Positions 8,440 through 18,466 are shown, counted from the stretch's first letter. The stretch is DNA of 64,000 nt from Chitinimonas sp. BJYL2 (GCF_027257935.1 NZ_JANZKW010000002.1:806001-870000); one strand, 5' to 3'. Translations and numbers: made by a program. Notes: generated by a model not told the origin, from the sequence alone.

Positions 8440-8712
8440 CTATTGTACGGCATCTTTCAGCGACTTGCCAGCACGGAACTTGGGTTGCTTGGCAGATTTG
8501 ATCTTGATAGTGGCGCCGGTACGCGGATTGCGACCGTTGCGGGCACTGCGTTCACCTACGTAAAACGTGCCAAAGCCAACCAGGGTCACCATCTCGCCGC
8601 CTTTGAGCGCGGTCGTTACGGCAGCGATGGTTGCATCGAGGGCTTTACCGGCGGCGGCCTTGGAAATCTGGGCTTCGGCGGCGATGGCATCAATCAGTTC
8701 CGACTTATTCAC
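8440..8712 (-). CDS. hupB: DNA-binding protein HU-beta
   Basis: A 90-residue histone-like nucleoid protein that bends DNA as a dimer. Family features are all visible: the N-terminal [11 protein letters not shown] helix, GFGTF at the start of the beta arm, the RNGRNPRTG arm tip whose proline intercalates into DNA, and the [14 protein letters not shown]-terminal helix. Length and start are standard. It lies downstream of lon, as in many proteobacteria, but has its own strong sigma-70 promoter (8781-8810). The tRNA-Val and tRNA-Asp genes follow within 50 bases and probably share its transcript. Confidence 0.97.
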   Translation of the reverse strand: MNKSELIDAIAAEAQISKAAAGKALDATIAAVTTALKGGEMVTLVGFGTFYVGERSARNGRNPRTGATIKIKSAKQPKFRAGKSLKDAVQ

Positions 8713-8780
8713 TTATGTCCCCTTTCGGTTGATGGGATAGGCAATGAAGGTCAAGCACAAGGATGATCAAACGCACGGAC

Positions 8781-8810
8781 GTTATAGCAAGGCGTTTTTT
8801 TGCGTGTCAA
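8781..8810 (-). promoter_or_regulatory. strong sigma-70 promoter of hupB
   Basis: Read leftward: a perfect -35 TTGACA (8805-8810), an 18-base spacer containing an A-tract, and -10 TATAAC (8781-8786). Transcription would start near 8774, about 60 bases before the hupB ATG. Confidence 0.8.
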
Positions 8811-8868
8811 GCGCAAAGCCGCGCCATTGCTGGATTTCAAGGCACCCAGACCATTAGCGACACAAACT

Positions 8869-11292
8869 TCAGTGTTTGGTGGGTGTGGTAGTGCCAGCCG
8901 GGGCTGGTGCCGCGCCTGCTGCTGCCGTATCCGCCGCCTCGGCCTCCGGCGCACGCGGCACCGGCTGACGCTCCAGCGACAGGGTCAACACCTGGTCAAT
9001 CCACTTGACTGGATGAATCTCCAGCTTCTGTTTGATGTTGTCGGGAATCTCGACCAGATCCTTGGTGTTGCCCTCGGGAATCAGCACATGCTTGATGCCG
9101 CCACGGTGGGCTGCCAGCAGTTTTTCCTTGAGGCCACCAATCGGCAGGACCTCACCACGCAGGGTGATTTCGCCCGTCATGGCGACATCGGCCCGCACCG
9201 GAATACCGGTGAGGATGGACACCATGGCCGTGGTAATGGCGATACCGGCCGAGGGGCCATCCTTGGGCGTAGCTCCCTCGGGCAAGTGAATATGGATATC
9301 GTGCTTCTGGTAGAAGTCCGGATCAATCCCGAGACTGTCGGCGCGTGAACGCACCACCGATAGCGCTGCCTGGATCGACTCCTGCATCACCTCGCCCAGC
9401 GTGCCGGTGGTAATCATCTTGCCCTTGCCGGCCAGCGACACAGCCTCGATGGTCAGCAACTCGCCGCCCACCTCGGTCCAGGCCAAGCCAGTGACTTGAC
9501 CAATCTGGTTGTTCTCTTCAGCCAGACCATAGGTGAACTTACGCACGCCCAGATACTTTTCCAGATTCTTGGCGTTGACGATCACCTTCTTGTCCGAAGG
9601 CTTGAGCAGCAAGGCCTTGACGACCTTGCGGCAGATGCGCGCGACTTCGCGATCCAGGCTACGCACACCGGCTTCACGCGTGTAGTAACGGACGATGTCG
9701 CGCAGGGCCGACTCATGCACCACCAGCTCGTTTTCCTTGAGTCCGTTGGCAGTCATCTGCTTAGGCACCAGATACTTCTCGGCGATATTGACCTTCTCGT
9801 CCTCGGTGTAGCCGGCAAGGCGGATGATTTCCATCCGGTCCAGCAGCGGTGCCGGAATATTCAGCGAGTTTGCCGTGGCCACGAACATCACGTCCGAGAG
9901 GTCGTAATCGACCTCCAGATAATGGTCGTTGAACGCATGGTTCTGCGCCGGATCCAGCACCTCCAGCAGCGCCGACGATGGATCGCCACGGAAGTCCGCA
10001 CCCATCTTGTCGACTTCGTCGAGCAAGAACAGCGGGTTCTTCACGCCAGCCTTGTTCATGGACTGGAGAATCTTGCCCGGCATTGAGCCGATATAGGTAC
10101 GACGGTGACCGCGAATCTCGGCTTCATCACGGACGCCGCCAAGGGCCATGCGCACGAACTTGCGGTTGGTCGCGCGGGCAATGCTCTCGCCGAGGCTGGT
10201 CTTACCCACGCCGGGCGGGCCGACCAGACACAGGATCGGGGCCTTGAGCTTGTCCACACGCTGCTGCACGGCGAGATACTCGACGATGCGTTCTTTGACC
10301 TTGTCGAGGCCGTAATGGTCGCTATCGAGCACCTTGTCGGCAGCGGCCAGATCCTTGCTGATCTTGGTTTTTTTCTTCCAGGGCAGGCCGATCAGCGTGT
10401 CGATATAGTTGCGCACCACGGTGGCCTCGGCCGACATGGGCGACATCATCTTCAGCTTCTTCAGCTCGGCATCGGCCTTGGCCTTGGCATCCTTGGGCAG
10501 GCCGGCAGCCTTGATCCGCTTCTCCAGCTCATCGAGCTCCGCACCCTCTTCGACTTCGCCAAGCTCTTTCTGGATCGCCTTGACCTGCTCGTTGAGATAG
10601 TACTCGCGCTGGCTCTTCTCCATCTGCCGCTTCACACGGCCACGGATGCGCTTTTCGACCTGGAGGATGTCGATCTCGGCCTCAAGCTGCTTGAGCAGGT
10701 GCTCAAGACGCTCGTTGACCTTGAACATTTCGAGGATTTCCTGCTTTTGTTCAAGCTTGAGGGGCAGATGGGCAGCGACGGTATCGGCAAGACGACCGGC
10801 ACGCTCGATGCCAGACAGCGAGGTCAGCACCTCGGGCGGAATCTTCTTGTTAAGTTTGACGAACTGATCGAACTGGGCCAGCAGCGCACGGCGCATGGCT
10901 TCGATCTCGTTGTCGTCGGTGGCATCCATGGGCACGGGGCGGGCGGTAACGGTGAAGTAACCCTCCTCCTCGCTGATGTCCTGCACCAGCGCGCGCTGGC
11001 TGCCTTCCACCAGCACCTTGACCGTGCCATCGGGCAGTTTGAGCATCTGCAGGATGGTCGCCACTGTGCCGATATCGTACATATCGGTAGCGACAGGCTC
11101 ATCCTTGGCGGCATTTTTCTGGGCAAGCAGCAGAATCTGCTTGCCGGCTTCCATGGCGGCTTCAAGCGCGCGGATCGACTTGGGTCGCCCCACGAACAGC
11201 GGGATCACCATAAAGGGAAACACCACCACGTCGCGCAGCGGCAGCAGGGGCATCTCGATGGGTTTGGCGGGCAGTTCGGTATGCTGGGACAT
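8869..11292 (-). CDS. lon: ATP-dependent protease Lon
   Basis: A full-length 807-residue cytoplasmic AAA+ serine protease for misfolded and regulatory proteins. It has an N-terminal LON substrate domain (about 12-205), a coiled-coil region, the AAA+ module with Walker A GPPGVGKT (about residue 355) and Walker [11 protein letters not shown], and a C-terminal protease domain with the catalytic serine in KDGPSAG (about 680) and catalytic lysine in [10 protein letters not shown] (about 722). The C-terminal tail of about 30 residues is Ala/Pro-rich. It follows clpX but is separated from it by an intrinsic terminator. It is preceded by a heat-shock-type promoter at 11324-11351, so it is probably induced by RpoH. 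Confidence 0.98.
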   Translation of the reverse strand: MSQHTELPAKPIEMPLLPLRDVVVFPFMVIPLFVGRPKSIRALEAAMEAGKQILLLAQKNAAKDEPVATDMYDIGTVATILQMLKLPDGTVKVLVEGSQRALVQDISEEEGYFTVTARPVPMDATDDNEIEAMRRALLAQFDQFVKLNKKIPPEVLTSLSGIERAGRLADTVAAHLPLKLEQKQEILEMFKVNERLEHLLKQLEAEIDILQVEKRIRGRVKRQMEKSQREYYLNEQVKAIQKELGEVEEGAELDELEKRIKAAGLPKDAKAKADAELKKLKMMSPMSAEATVVRNYIDTLIGLPWKKKTKISKDLAAADKVLDSDHYGLDKVKERIVEYLAVQQRVDKLKAPILCLVGPPGVGKTSLGESIARATNRKFVRMALGGVRDEAEIRGHRRTYIGSMPGKILQSMNKAGVKNPLFLLDEVDKMGADFRGDPSSALLEVLDPAQNHAFNDHYLEVDYDLSDVMFVATANSLNIPAPLLDRMEIIRLAGYTEDEKVNIAEKYLVPKQMTANGLKENELVVHESALRDIVRYYTREAGVRSLDREVARICRKVVKALLLKPSDKKVIVNAKNLEKYLGVRKFTYGLAEENNQIGQVTGLAWTEVGGELLTIEAVSLAGKGKMITTGTLGEVMQESIQAALSVVRSRADSLGIDPDFYQKHDIHIHLPEGATPKDGPSAGIAITTAMVSILTGIPVRADVAMTGEITLRGEVLPIGGLKEKLLAAHRGGIKHVLIPEGNTKDLVEIPDNIKQKLEIHPVKWIDQVLTLSLERQPVPRAPEAEAADTAAAGAAPAPAGTTTPTKH

Positions 11293-11323
11293 GATGGTAT
11301 CCAGTACGGAGTCGATGGCTGGA

Positions 11324-11351
11324 AGATGGGATACAAAGCCGCTAATTCAAG
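11324..11351 (-). promoter_or_regulatory. RpoH (sigma-32) type heat-shock promoter of lon
   Basis: Read leftward: CTTGAA (11346-11351), a 15-base spacer, then CCCATCT (11324-11330). This matches the sigma-32 consensus CTTGAA / CCCCATnT well. It would give a leader of about 25 bases to the lon ATG at 11292. Confidence 0.75.
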
Positions 11352-11403
11352 GCTTGCAAGCCCATCATGACCGAATAAACCAGCGCTTCGCAACCGGCAC
11401 ACC

Positions 11404-11438
11404 AAAAAAACAAGCCACCGCTGGGGGTGGCTTGTTTT
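11404..11438 (-). terminator. intrinsic terminator of clpX
   Basis: An 11-bp stem (11409-11419 with 11426-11436), a 6-base loop, and a run of seven Ts read leftward, about 30 bases after the clpX stop. It separates clpPX from lon. Confidence 0.85.
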
Positions 11439-11465
11439 CAATCAAGGAGATACGGCTAGCGCAAC

Positions 11466-12737
11466 TCAAGCAGCCTGTGCGCGATCCGCATCAGCGTGCA
11501 CCAAGACCGGTTGGCTGGCGCTCTCGATCACCTTGTCATCAATCACCACCTTGACCACATCGCGATGGGAAGGCAGGTCGTACATGGTATCGAGCAGCGC
11601 ACCTTCCAGAATAGACCGCAGGCCGCGCGCGCCGGTCTTGCGGGCCAATGCCTTGCGGGCAATCGCCGTCAGCGCCTCGGGGCGGACTTCCAGCTCAGCG
11701 CCCTCCATCTCGAACAGCTTCTGGTACTGCTTGATCAGCGCATTCTTGGGTTCGGTCAGGATAGTGATCATCGCAGCCTCATCCAGCTCATCCAGCGTCG
11801 CTACGACTGGCAGACGGCCAACGAACTCGGGAATCAGGCCGAACTTGATCAAGTCTTCCGGCTCGGTCTCGCGCAGGGTCTTGCCCACATCCTTGCCGTC
11901 GTCCTTGGAATGCACGCTGGCACCAAAGCCGATACCGCCCTTCTGCGAGCGCTGGCGGATGATGGTGGCGAGGCCATCGAATGCGCCGCCGCAAATGAAC
12001 AGGATATTGGTCGTATCGACCTGGAGGAATTCCTGGTTTGGATGCTTGCGGCCACCGGCCGGCGGAATCGAGGCCACCGTGCCTTCGACCAGCTTGAGCA
12101 GCGCCTGCTGCACACCTTCGCCCGATACATCGCGGGTGATCGACGGGTTATCGGATTTACGCGAGATCTTGTCGATCTCGTCGATATAGACGATACCGCG
12201 CTGGGCCTTCTCGATATCCCAATCACACTTCTGCAGCAGCTTGGCGATGATGTTCTCCACATCCTCGCCCACATAACCGGCTTCAGTCAGGGTAGTGGCA
12301 TCGGCAATCACGAAAGGCACATCGAGCAGGCGAGCCAGCGTCTGTGCCAGCAGCGTCTTGCCCGAGCCTGTCGGGCCGATCAGCAGGATATTGGACTTGG
12401 CCAGCTCAACCTCGCCCTTGGCGGCGGGATTGTTGAGACGCTTGTAATGGTTGTATACCGCGACAGCCAGCGATTTCTTGGCCTTGTCCTGGCCGATCAC
12501 ATAGTTGTCTAGCGAACCCCGGATTTCGGCGGGCGATGGCAGCTTGCCTGCCGAACCGGCCTTGCCGCCCGCCAGCGCCGTCGCACCGCCACTTTGCAGC
12601 TCTTCGCGGATGATGTCGTTGCACAGCTCAATACATTCGTCGCAGATGAAAACCTGCGGCCCGGCGATCAGCTTGCGAACCTCATGCTGACTCTTTCCGC
12701 AGAAAGAACAGTAGAGGAGTTTTTCCTTGTCGGTCAT
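11466..12737 (-). CDS. clpX: ATP-dependent Clp protease ATP-binding subunit ClpX
   Basis: A 423-residue AAA+ unfoldase that feeds substrates to ClpP. The N-terminal C4 zinc-binding domain (CSFC ... CDECIELC, residues 9-37) binds adaptors. Walker A is GPTGSGKT (about 118) and Walker [11 protein letters not shown] (about 182). The [21 protein letters not shown] stretch and the sensor motif (GARGLRSI) are intact. ATG 12737 has GAGG 6 bases upstream and matches the family start; an in-frame GTG further upstream is not needed. The gene lies 95 bases after clpP, with only a weak hairpin between them, so the two are probably cotranscribed. Confidence 0.97.
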   Translation of the reverse strand: MTDKEKLLYCSFCGKSQHEVRKLIAGPQVFICDECIELCNDIIREELQSGGATALAGGKAGSAGKLPSPAEIRGSLDNYVIGQDKAKKSLAVAVYNHYKRLNNPAAKGEVELAKSNILLIGPTGSGKTLLAQTLARLLDVPFVIADATTLTEAGYVGEDVENIIAKLLQKCDWDIEKAQRGIVYIDEIDKISRKSDNPSITRDVSGEGVQQALLKLVEGTVASIPPAGGRKHPNQEFLQVDTTNILFICGGAFDGLATIIRQRSQKGGIGFGASVHSKDDGKDVGKTLRETEPEDLIKFGLIPEFVGRLPVVATLDELDEAAMITILTEPKNALIKQYQKLFEMEGAELEVRPEALTAIARKALARKTGARGLRSILEGALLDTMYDLPSHRDVVKVVIDDKVIESASQPVLVHADADRAQAA

Positions 12738-12796
12738 GGCTACCTCGCCATTGAAGACAGCACGGCCAGACCAACCGTGTGCCACAGAAAATCAGT

Positions 12797-12817
12797 GGGC
12801 CGACATCAGGCCGGCCC
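12797..12817 (-). terminator. weak hairpin between clpP and clpX
   Basis: A 6-bp GC stem (12797-12802 with 12812-12817) followed leftward by ACTGATTTTC. It could be a partial terminator or a processing site that tunes the clpX/clpP ratio. Confidence 0.3.
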
Positions 12818-12831
12818 GTATTACCCAGCGA

Positions 12832-13479
12832 TCAGCCCAGCGCAGCGCGCGAGGTGATGACCTGGTCCACGAGGCCGTAGGCTTGCGCCTCGGTGGCCGT
12901 CATGAAATTGTCGCGGTCGCTATCGCGGGAAATCTCTTCCAGCGAGCGACCAGTGTGCTGAGCCATCAGCGTATTGAGCCGCTCGCGCAGGCTCAGAATG
13001 TACTTGGCGTGGATTTCGATATCGGTGGCCTGCCCCTGGAAACCACCCAGCGGCTGGTGAATCATCACCGTGGAATTCGGTAGCGCAAAGCGCTTGCCCT
13101 TGGCACCGGCCTGGAGCAGGAAGGCACCCATGCTGGCAGCCATGCCCACGCACAGGGTCGAGACGTCGGGCTTGATGAACTGCATGGTGTCGTAGATCGA
13201 CATGCCCGCCGAGATCGAACCACCGGGGCTGTTGATGTAGAGGAAGATATCCTTTTCAGGGTTCTCCGACTCCAGGAACAACATCTGCGCAACGACCAGA
13301 TTGGCGGTGGCATCATTGACCGGGCCGACGAGGAAAATCACCCGCTCCTTGAGCAGGCGCGAGTAGATGTCGTAAGCGCGCTCGCCGCGACCACTCTGCT
13401 CGATCACCATGGGCACATAGCCCAGTGCCTGCGGTTCGGTTTGGGTATTGCGCCAGTCGGCGGGATTCCAGTTGCTCAT
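12832..13479 (-). CDS. clpP: ATP-dependent Clp protease proteolytic subunit ClpP
   Basis: A 215-residue serine peptidase that forms a double-heptamer barrel with ClpX or ClpA. The catalytic triad is visible: Ser in GMAASMGAF (about 115), His in MIHQPLGG (about 140) and Asp in SRDSDRDNF (about 189). The [13 protein letters not shown] oxyanion and handle segment is intact. The N-terminal 25 residues resemble the short propeptide and axial loop. It is the second gene of the tig-clpP-clpX series, 145 bases after tig, with a candidate terminator between, so it may also have its own promoter. Confidence 0.97.
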   Translation of the reverse strand: MSNWNPADWRNTQTEPQALGYVPMVIEQSGRGERAYDIYSRLLKERVIFLVGPVNDATANLVVAQMLFLESENPEKDIFLYINSPGGSISAGMSIYDTMQFIKPDVSTLCVGMAASMGAFLLQAGAKGKRFALPNSTVMIHQPLGGFQGQATDIEIHAKYILSLRERLNTLMAQHTGRSLEEISRDSDRDNFMTATEAQAYGLVDQVITSRAALG

Positions 13480-13560
13480 GATGTCCTTTGGCTGAGATGT
13501 CAGCAGCGGCTAGTCATTGGGGCGGGCCACGAAGGCCTGCCTGAACGGGACCGGGAATGA

Positions 13561-13610
13561 AAAAGGCCCGGCCGACCCATACCTGTACAAGGTGAGGCGG
13601 ACGGGCCCGA
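13561..13610 (-). terminator. candidate terminator of tig
   Basis: GGCCCG and CGGGCC arms around a long partly paired loop, followed leftward by TTTTTC, just after the tig stop codon. The loop is long, so this is tentative. Confidence 0.45.
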
Positions 13611-13624
13611 TTTCAAGCCGGGAC

Positions 13625-14932
13625 TCAGGCGCGCTGGCCCATCAGCTCATCAAAATTCAGTTCCTTGTCCACCGTCTTGGCCTTGGCATAGACAAACTCG
13701 ACGACATTGTCTTCCAGTGCCAGCGACTCAGGGCCTTCGAGGCGGTCAGGGCTGGAATAGTACCACTTGACCACTTCTTCGGGATGCTCGTAGCTCTCGG
13801 CGAACTCGTCAACAATGGTCTTGATCTGTTCGGGCTTGGCTTGCAGATTATTGGCACGTACGACTTCGGCCAAAATCAGGCCGAGTGCCACACGCTGCTT
13901 GGCCTGCGCTTCGAACAGCTCGGCCGGGAAAGGCATTTCCTTGGGGTCGAAACCGCGCTGTTGCATTTCCTGGCGCGCGTTTTCGATCAGGCGGCCGATT
14001 TCCTGACCGACCAGAGACTTCGGCAGCTCCAGCGGCGTGGCGGCGATCAGTGCCTGCATCACGCTTTCCTTGGCGCGTGCGGCCAGACGGCGCTTCACTT
14101 CACGCTCGACGTTCTTGCGCACTTCAGCGCGCAGGGCGTCCACGTCGCCGCTTTCCACACCCAGCAGCTTGGCGAATTCGGCGTCCAGTGCCGGCAGTTG
14201 GGCGCCAGCCACATTCTTGACGCTGACTTCAAACTGGGCGGTCTTGCCAGCCACGTCAGCACCCTGATAATCCGCCGGGAAAGCCAGATCAAAGGTCTTG
14301 CTCTCGCCTTCCTTCATGCCCAGCACGGCATTGTCGAACTCGGGCAGCATCTGGCCTTCACCGACCAGGAAAGCATAGTTGTCGGCAGAACCGCCGGCAA
14401 AGGCTACGCCATCAATCGTGCCTTTGAAATCGACGATCACGCGGTCACCCTTTTCGGCGGCGCGCTCAACGCGGTCAAAGCGGGTGCGCTGCTTGCGCAG
14501 GATCTCCAGCGTCTTGTCGACTTCTGCATCGGTCACGGTCAATACAGGGCGCTCGACTTCAACGCCGCTGAGGTCACCCACCACGACTTCGGGGTACACC
14601 TCGAAGGTGGCGCTGAACTCAAAGGCGTCACCTTGGGCAGGTTTGCCTTCGAAGCGCGGATAACCTGCCACGCGCAGCTTGTTGTCTTCTACGGCGCGGG
14701 AGAATGCCGTCTGCACTTGTTCGTTGAGGGCCTCTTCACGCGCTTGCATGCCATAGTTGGCAGCCACGATCTTCATCGGCGCCTTGCCGGGGCGGAAGCC
14801 CTGGATGCGGGCGGTACGAGCCACGCGCTTGAGGCGTGCATCGACAGCAAGCTCGATATCAGCCGACGGGATCGAGAAGTCGAGGCGGCGCTCCAGTTGG
14901 CCCAGCGTTTCCAGTTGTGCTTGCATGGTCAA
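13625..14932 (-). CDS. tig: trigger factor, ribosome-associated chaperone and prolyl isomerase
   Basis: A 435-residue protein that binds near the ribosomal exit tunnel and shields nascent chains. The N-terminal ribosome-binding domain has the signature GFRPGKAPMK (about residues 43-52). An FKBP-type PPIase domain follows (about 160-245; GDRVIVDFKGTIDG, the LVGEGQMLPEFDNAVLG segment). The C-terminal helical substrate-binding domain makes up the rest. Length and start are typical; ATG 14932 gives MQAQLETLGQLERR after one leading MT dipeptide. It is the first gene of the tig-clpP-clpX cluster, which is conserved across proteobacteria. tRNA-Leu lies 70 bases upstream on the same strand. Confidence 0.97.
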   Translation of the reverse strand: MTMQAQLETLGQLERRLDFSIPSADIELAVDARLKRVARTARIQGFRPGKAPMKIVAANYGMQAREEALNEQVQTAFSRAVEDNKLRVAGYPRFEGKPAQGDAFEFSATFEVYPEVVVGDLSGVEVERPVLTVTDAEVDKTLEILRKQRTRFDRVERAAEKGDRVIVDFKGTIDGVAFAGGSADNYAFLVGEGQMLPEFDNAVLGMKEGESKTFDLAFPADYQGADVAGKTAQFEVSVKNVAGAQLPALDAEFAKLLGVESGDVDALRAEVRKNVEREVKRRLAARAKESVMQALIAATPLELPKSLVGQEIGRLIENARQEMQQRGFDPKEMPFPAELFEAQAKQRVALGLILAEVVRANNLQAKPEQIKTIVDEFAESYEHPEEVVKWYYSSPDRLEGPESLALEDNVVEFVYAKAKTVDKELNFDELMGQRA

Positions 14933-15001
14933 TCTATCCTGTATTGCAACGAAGCTTGAACGCCGGCCACGGCCAGCGCGATCACGTTAATTTTAAAATT
15001 C

Positions 15002-15086
15002 TGGTGCGAGCGAAGAGACTCGAACTCTTACACCTTGCGGCGCTGGAACCTAAATCCAGTGCGTCTACCAATTCCGCCACGCTCGC
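15002..15086 (-). tRNA. tRNA-Leu (TAG)
   Basis: Read leftward: a class II tRNA of 85 nt with acceptor stem GCGAGCG/CGCTCGC and discriminator A. The D arm has GGCGGAATTGGTAGACGC, the anticodon loop ATTTAGG carries TAG, and there is a long variable arm. The T arm is GAGTTCGAGTC, and CCA is encoded at 15002-15004. Confidence 0.97.
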
Positions 15087-15141
15087 CTTGCCCTACCCGC
15101 TCCGACCCACAAGGTGACATGAGACGCGTAAAGAATCGCCG

Positions 15142-15147
15142 ATTATA
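15142..15147 (-). promoter_or_regulatory. -10 element of the tRNA-Leu promoter
   Basis: A perfect TATAAT read leftward, about 55 bases upstream of the tRNA-Leu 5' end, with a T-rich but poorly matching -35 region. The downstream tig gene may be read from the same start. Confidence 0.5.
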
Positions 15148-15322
15148 GGCGAGAGCCTTCCAAAAAAACAAACCCATCCAGCAACTTGGATCAAGCACCG
15201 TCGTGACCCGTCCACAGCCCGGCTCACGGGGGCGCTGTGTATCCCGCACAGAGACTGGCACGGGCCGGATCGCACTGTCATACTGGCGCCCGTTTACCAA
15301 GACCGAGTGTGCCCCAGTCACC

Positions 15323-16480
15323 GTGACCGTCCTGCGCCTGCTGTTCACCGAAGCCGACCTGCCCGCCACCACCGAGACGGTGGTCAGCTGGTTCCAGTTC
15401 AATGGCAGTCGCTGGCAACGCGGCCGCAGCACGATTGCCGCGCTGCCCGCCGGCGATCGCCTGGAGGTGTTGCTGCCTCCCGCGCGCGTCCTGCGCACCG
15501 AGGTGACGTTGCCCAAGGGCGCGGCCCGGCAGGTGCGCAAGCTCCTGCCGCATGCCTTGGACCAGATGCTGCTCAGTGATGCCGATACCCTGCACCTGGC
15601 GCACCAGACCGAAGGGGAATCTTGCCGCGTAGCTGCCGTGGATAAAACACTGCTGGCCGAATTGCTCGGCACGCTCGCTAGCGTAGGCCGCCGCCCCCAG
15701 CATGTCTGGGCCGCCGACGCCCTCATCGGTAACGATGGCAGCACCCTGCTCTGGCTCGGCAATGGCTGGGCACGCCGTCGCGGCGCGCTGGCCGAATGGT
15801 TCGATGCCGATACGCCCGCATCCCCCCCGGCGCTACTGGCCAGCACCCCCAGCGATGATCCACTCACCCTGTATCTCGACCCCGACAGTCCGAGCCGCCC
15901 TGCAGCCGAGTTCTGGACCACACAGCTTGGTCGCCCGGTCGAAATCGCCAATGCCGATCCCATGATCGCTCCCGCAGCACCCGATGCGATCGATCTGCTG
16001 CAAGGCGAGTTGGCCGCCGGCCCGCAACTCGATCTGGACTGGTCGCGTTTGCGACCCACCGGACTGCTGATTGTCGCCGCACTCGCGCTGCTGCTACTGA
16101 GCTGGGGTAGCGAGTGGTGGCGTGGACGCAGCGAGGAGCGTGCCTTGCAAGCCCAGATGCGCGATGCCTTCACCCGGGCCTTCCCCGGCACTCCCTTGAT
16201 CGACCCGCAGTTACAACTCGAATCGATGCGCAAGTCGCCTACACCGTCCAATGCGGCGAATGGCACGCTGGGCCCCTTGCTGGAATTGGCCGCCCTGCTG
16301 CGCAGTGCGCCTTATCCGCTGGAAAGCCTGGATTACCGGGGAAATACGCTAGAAGCGGTATTCCGCGCCAAGCCTGAGCAACTGAGCGAACTGGCACAGC
16401 AGCTTGCCAGCCGTGGCCAACCCGGCCTGCGCCCTGAGGGCGCAGACCGCACCGTGATTACCGTGACGCTCAAACCATGA
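15323..16480 (+). CDS. gspL: type II secretion system protein GspL
   Basis: An inner-membrane platform component that couples the GspE ATPase to the pseudopilus machinery. The cytoplasmic actin-like domain spans about residues 1-250. One transmembrane helix (about 255-275; LLIVAALALLLLSWG) follows, then a periplasmic ferredoxin-like domain of about 110 residues. GTG 15323 is chosen because the protein then begins MTVLRLLF as in other GspL proteins (385 residues); the frame is open about 120 bases further upstream. gspM overlaps its stop by 4 bases, so the two are translationally coupled. The other gsp genes are not in the window. Confidence 0.9.
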   Translation: MTVLRLLFTEADLPATTETVVSWFQFNGSRWQRGRSTIAALPAGDRLEVLLPPARVLRTEVTLPKGAARQVRKLLPHALDQMLLSDADTLHLAHQTEGESCRVAAVDKTLLAELLGTLASVGRRPQHVWAADALIGNDGSTLLWLGNGWARRRGALAEWFDADTPASPPALLASTPSDDPLTLYLDPDSPSRPAAEFWTTQLGRPVEIANADPMIAPAAPDAIDLLQGELAAGPQLDLDWSRLRPTGLLIVAALALLLLSWGSEWWRGRSEERALQAQMRDAFTRAFPGTPLIDPQLQLESMRKSPTPSNAANGTLGPLLELAALLRSAPYPLESLDYRGNTLEAVFRAKPEQLSELAQQLASRGQPGLRPEGADRTVITVTLKP

Positions 16481-16959
16481 TCTCGTCCCTGCCCCAACCA
16501 CTGGCCGATCTCCATGCACGCTGCCTGCAGTTCTGGCGCGCGCGCAACGGTCGCGAACGCCTTGTGCTGAGCGTGGGCGGTGCCTTGCTGGCATTGCTCA
16601 TGCTTGACCTCGCCGTGATCGAACCTCTGGTGCGCGAGCGGGCACGCCTCGAGCGCAGCTTGCCCGCCTTGCGCATGGATGCCGCCAACTTCGCACGCGA
16701 CATTGCCGCCATAAAGGGACAAACCGGCGGCGGCACCGCCGACCTCGCGCAAATCGCTGGGTCGATGGGCTTGAACGCGCCAGCGGTAAAGATTGACAGT
16801 ACACCCAGACAAGCTCGCCTGCAGGCCGGCAATGTGGCGTGGGTCACGCTGACCGAACTGATCGCCCAAGCCCAGGCGCAAGGTTGGCAGCTGCAGCGTC
16901 TCTCCGCCAAGCTGGCCGACGACAACAAGGTCAACGCCGAGCTGGAGTGGACGCGATGA
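16477..16959 (+). CDS. gspM: type II secretion system protein GspM
   Basis: A bitopic inner-membrane partner of GspL, 160 residues long as expected. A short cytoplasmic N-terminus (about 1-30, with WRARNGRERLVL), a transmembrane helix (about 31-48) and a periplasmic domain with a coiled-coil start (LVRERARLERSLPALR) and a ferredoxin-like fold make up the protein. Recognition rests on this architecture plus position: an ATGA overlap with gspL before it and with gspN after it. Sequence conservation in GspM is always low. Confidence 0.88.
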   Translation: MISSLPQPLADLHARCLQFWRARNGRERLVLSVGGALLALLMLDLAVIEPLVRERARLERSLPALRMDAANFARDIAAIKGQTGGGTADLAQIAGSMGLNAPAVKIDSTPRQARLQAGNVAWVTLTELIAQAQAQGWQLQRLSAKLADDNKVNAELEWTR

Positions 16960-17696
16960 GACGTCTGAGCTGGCGCTGGTGGCTGGGTTTGGCTTTCTTG
17001 CTGGTGGGCTTCGCGCTGGTACGCCTGCCTGCGGGCATGCTCGCCATGGTGGTCAGCAGTCAGACCGAGGGGCAACTCACTCTGGTCAATGCGGCTGGGT
17101 CCCTCTGGCACGGCAGCGCCCAGCCTGTCATCAAAGGACAGGCGCTGGCTGACCGCCTCAGCTGGTCCTGGCAACCCAAGGCCTTGTTACGCGGGCAGCT
17201 GGTCTACCTGGTGCGTCTGGGGACAGGCCAGGGCATGCTGACACTGGGCTGGCGACGGCTTGCACTCCAGGATGCCCATCTTGGCATTGCCGCCTCCCCC
17301 GTGTTCCAGCTGGACCAACGCTTGGCAGGGTTTGGTCTGGGCGGACAGCTCTGGCTCAACACCACAGCATTTGAATGGCAGGCCGGCCAGCCCAATGGCA
17401 GCCTGCAGATCGAGTGGCGTGACGCCGCATCCAGTCTCACGCCCAACTTGCAAGCACTGGGCAGCTATCAACTGGCCCTGGTCCCGGCCGGCAAGGCTTG
17501 GCAATTGAGTCTGGGCACTACCGCCGGCAGGCTGCTGCTGAATGGTCAGGGAAGCTGGCAACCTGCAGAAGGACTGACAGCCGAAGTGGGATTGCGCGCG
17601 GCGCCAGGCGCAGAGGCGGCATTAGCGCCATTTCTGTCCCAAGTCGGCCAAGGCGAACCGGGAACCGAACGGCGCCTGCGTTTCAACTTTCGCTAG
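16956..17696 (+). CDS. gspN: type II secretion system protein GspN
   Basis: A 246-residue bitopic inner-membrane protein. The N-terminal anchor (about residues 6-24) follows MRRLSWRWW, and the periplasmic part is beta-rich, with the family-type motif AAGSLWHGSAQPVI near residue 48. GspN is an accessory type II secretion component found in a subset of systems; its role is unclear. ATG 16956 overlaps the gspM stop (ATGA). Its stop overlaps the stop of the convergent glycosyltransferase gene by 4 bases, so no terminator separates them. Confidence 0.88.
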   Translation: MRRLSWRWWLGLAFLLVGFALVRLPAGMLAMVVSSQTEGQLTLVNAAGSLWHGSAQPVIKGQALADRLSWSWQPKALLRGQLVYLVRLGTGQGMLTLGWRRLALQDAHLGIAASPVFQLDQRLAGFGLGGQLWLNTTAFEWQAGQPNGSLQIEWRDAASSLTPNLQALGSYQLALVPAGKAWQLSLGTTAGRLLLNGQGSWQPAEGLTAEVGLRAAPGAEAALAPFLSQVGQGEPGTERRLRFNFR

Positions 17697-18466
17697 CTCG
17701 CATCGGCGGCTTCAAATGACTGGCGCAAGGCATTGATATCGATAGCCCGCGCACCCGGATCCAGCATCTGGTAATTCTGCCCGGTCAGCCATTTGCGGCC
17801 AAAGTAAACGTAGTCCGTCGACTTGATCAGTTCAAACGCCTCGTTTTCCTTGCCCGATACGCCACCACGCTCATGCAGGCAAATGGCCTGCGGTACCATG
17901 TAAAGCTGCCAGCCGCGGGTACGTGCGGTAAAGCAGATATCCGCATCCGAAAACAGCAAGCGCATATTGGCGTCCATCACACCCGTATCGATCAGCGTCT
18001 CCCGACGGATCAGCATGGCCGCGCCGTTTACCCACGGGGTCGCGGTGGGCACTAGCCCGCCTGTATAGGTGCCACCAATGTGACGCCCTGCCGGGAACGC
18101 CTCCAGCGAACCTGCCCAACGGATACGCGCGGGGTCATCTGCGTCCAGCTGGAGCGGGCCGACGATGCCCGCATGGGGATTGGCCTCCATAAACAGCAAC
18201 ATCTGCTCGATGGCGTCCGGGTTCAGATAGCAATCCTGATTCAGCGGCAAAAAGAAGCGGAACGGCTGCCCAATGCCAAGTCCATGGCGCAAACCCTGAT
18301 TAATGGCCGCGGTGTAATAGATATTGTCTTCGGAGTTGTCCTTGATGAAGACGGCGAGACGGTGCGCCACCGTCTGCTGCTTCAGGCATTCGATGCAACG
18401 ATCCAGTTGTCGCTGGTTGCGGAAGGCCGGGATGATGACGAGTACGTCTTGAATCGGGTTGGTCAT
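17693..18466 (-). CDS. family 2 glycosyltransferase
   Basis: A 257-residue GT-A fold enzyme with no membrane segment. The N-terminal VLVIIPAFRNQRQLDRCIECLKQ and the KDNSEDN motif are typical of nucleotide-sugar binding. The metal-binding DXD-like site is the LNQDCYLN segment (about residue 98), close to the rhamnosyltransferase-like subgroup that has NXD. The WVNGAAMLIRRETL and SDADICFTARTRGW segments correspond to the acceptor-side and catalytic-base (ED-like) motifs. The sugar and acceptor cannot be inferred, and no polysaccharide cluster surrounds it. Confidence 0.88.
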   Translation of the reverse strand: MTNPIQDVLVIIPAFRNQRQLDRCIECLKQQTVAHRLAVFIKDNSEDNIYYTAAINQGLRHGLGIGQPFRFFLPLNQDCYLNPDAIEQMLLFMEANPHAGIVGPLQLDADDPARIRWAGSLEAFPAGRHIGGTYTGGLVPTATPWVNGAAMLIRRETLIDTGVMDANMRLLFSDADICFTARTRGWQLYMVPQAICLHERGGVSGKENEAFELIKSTDYVYFGRKWLTGQNYQMLDPGARAIDINALRQSFEAADAS

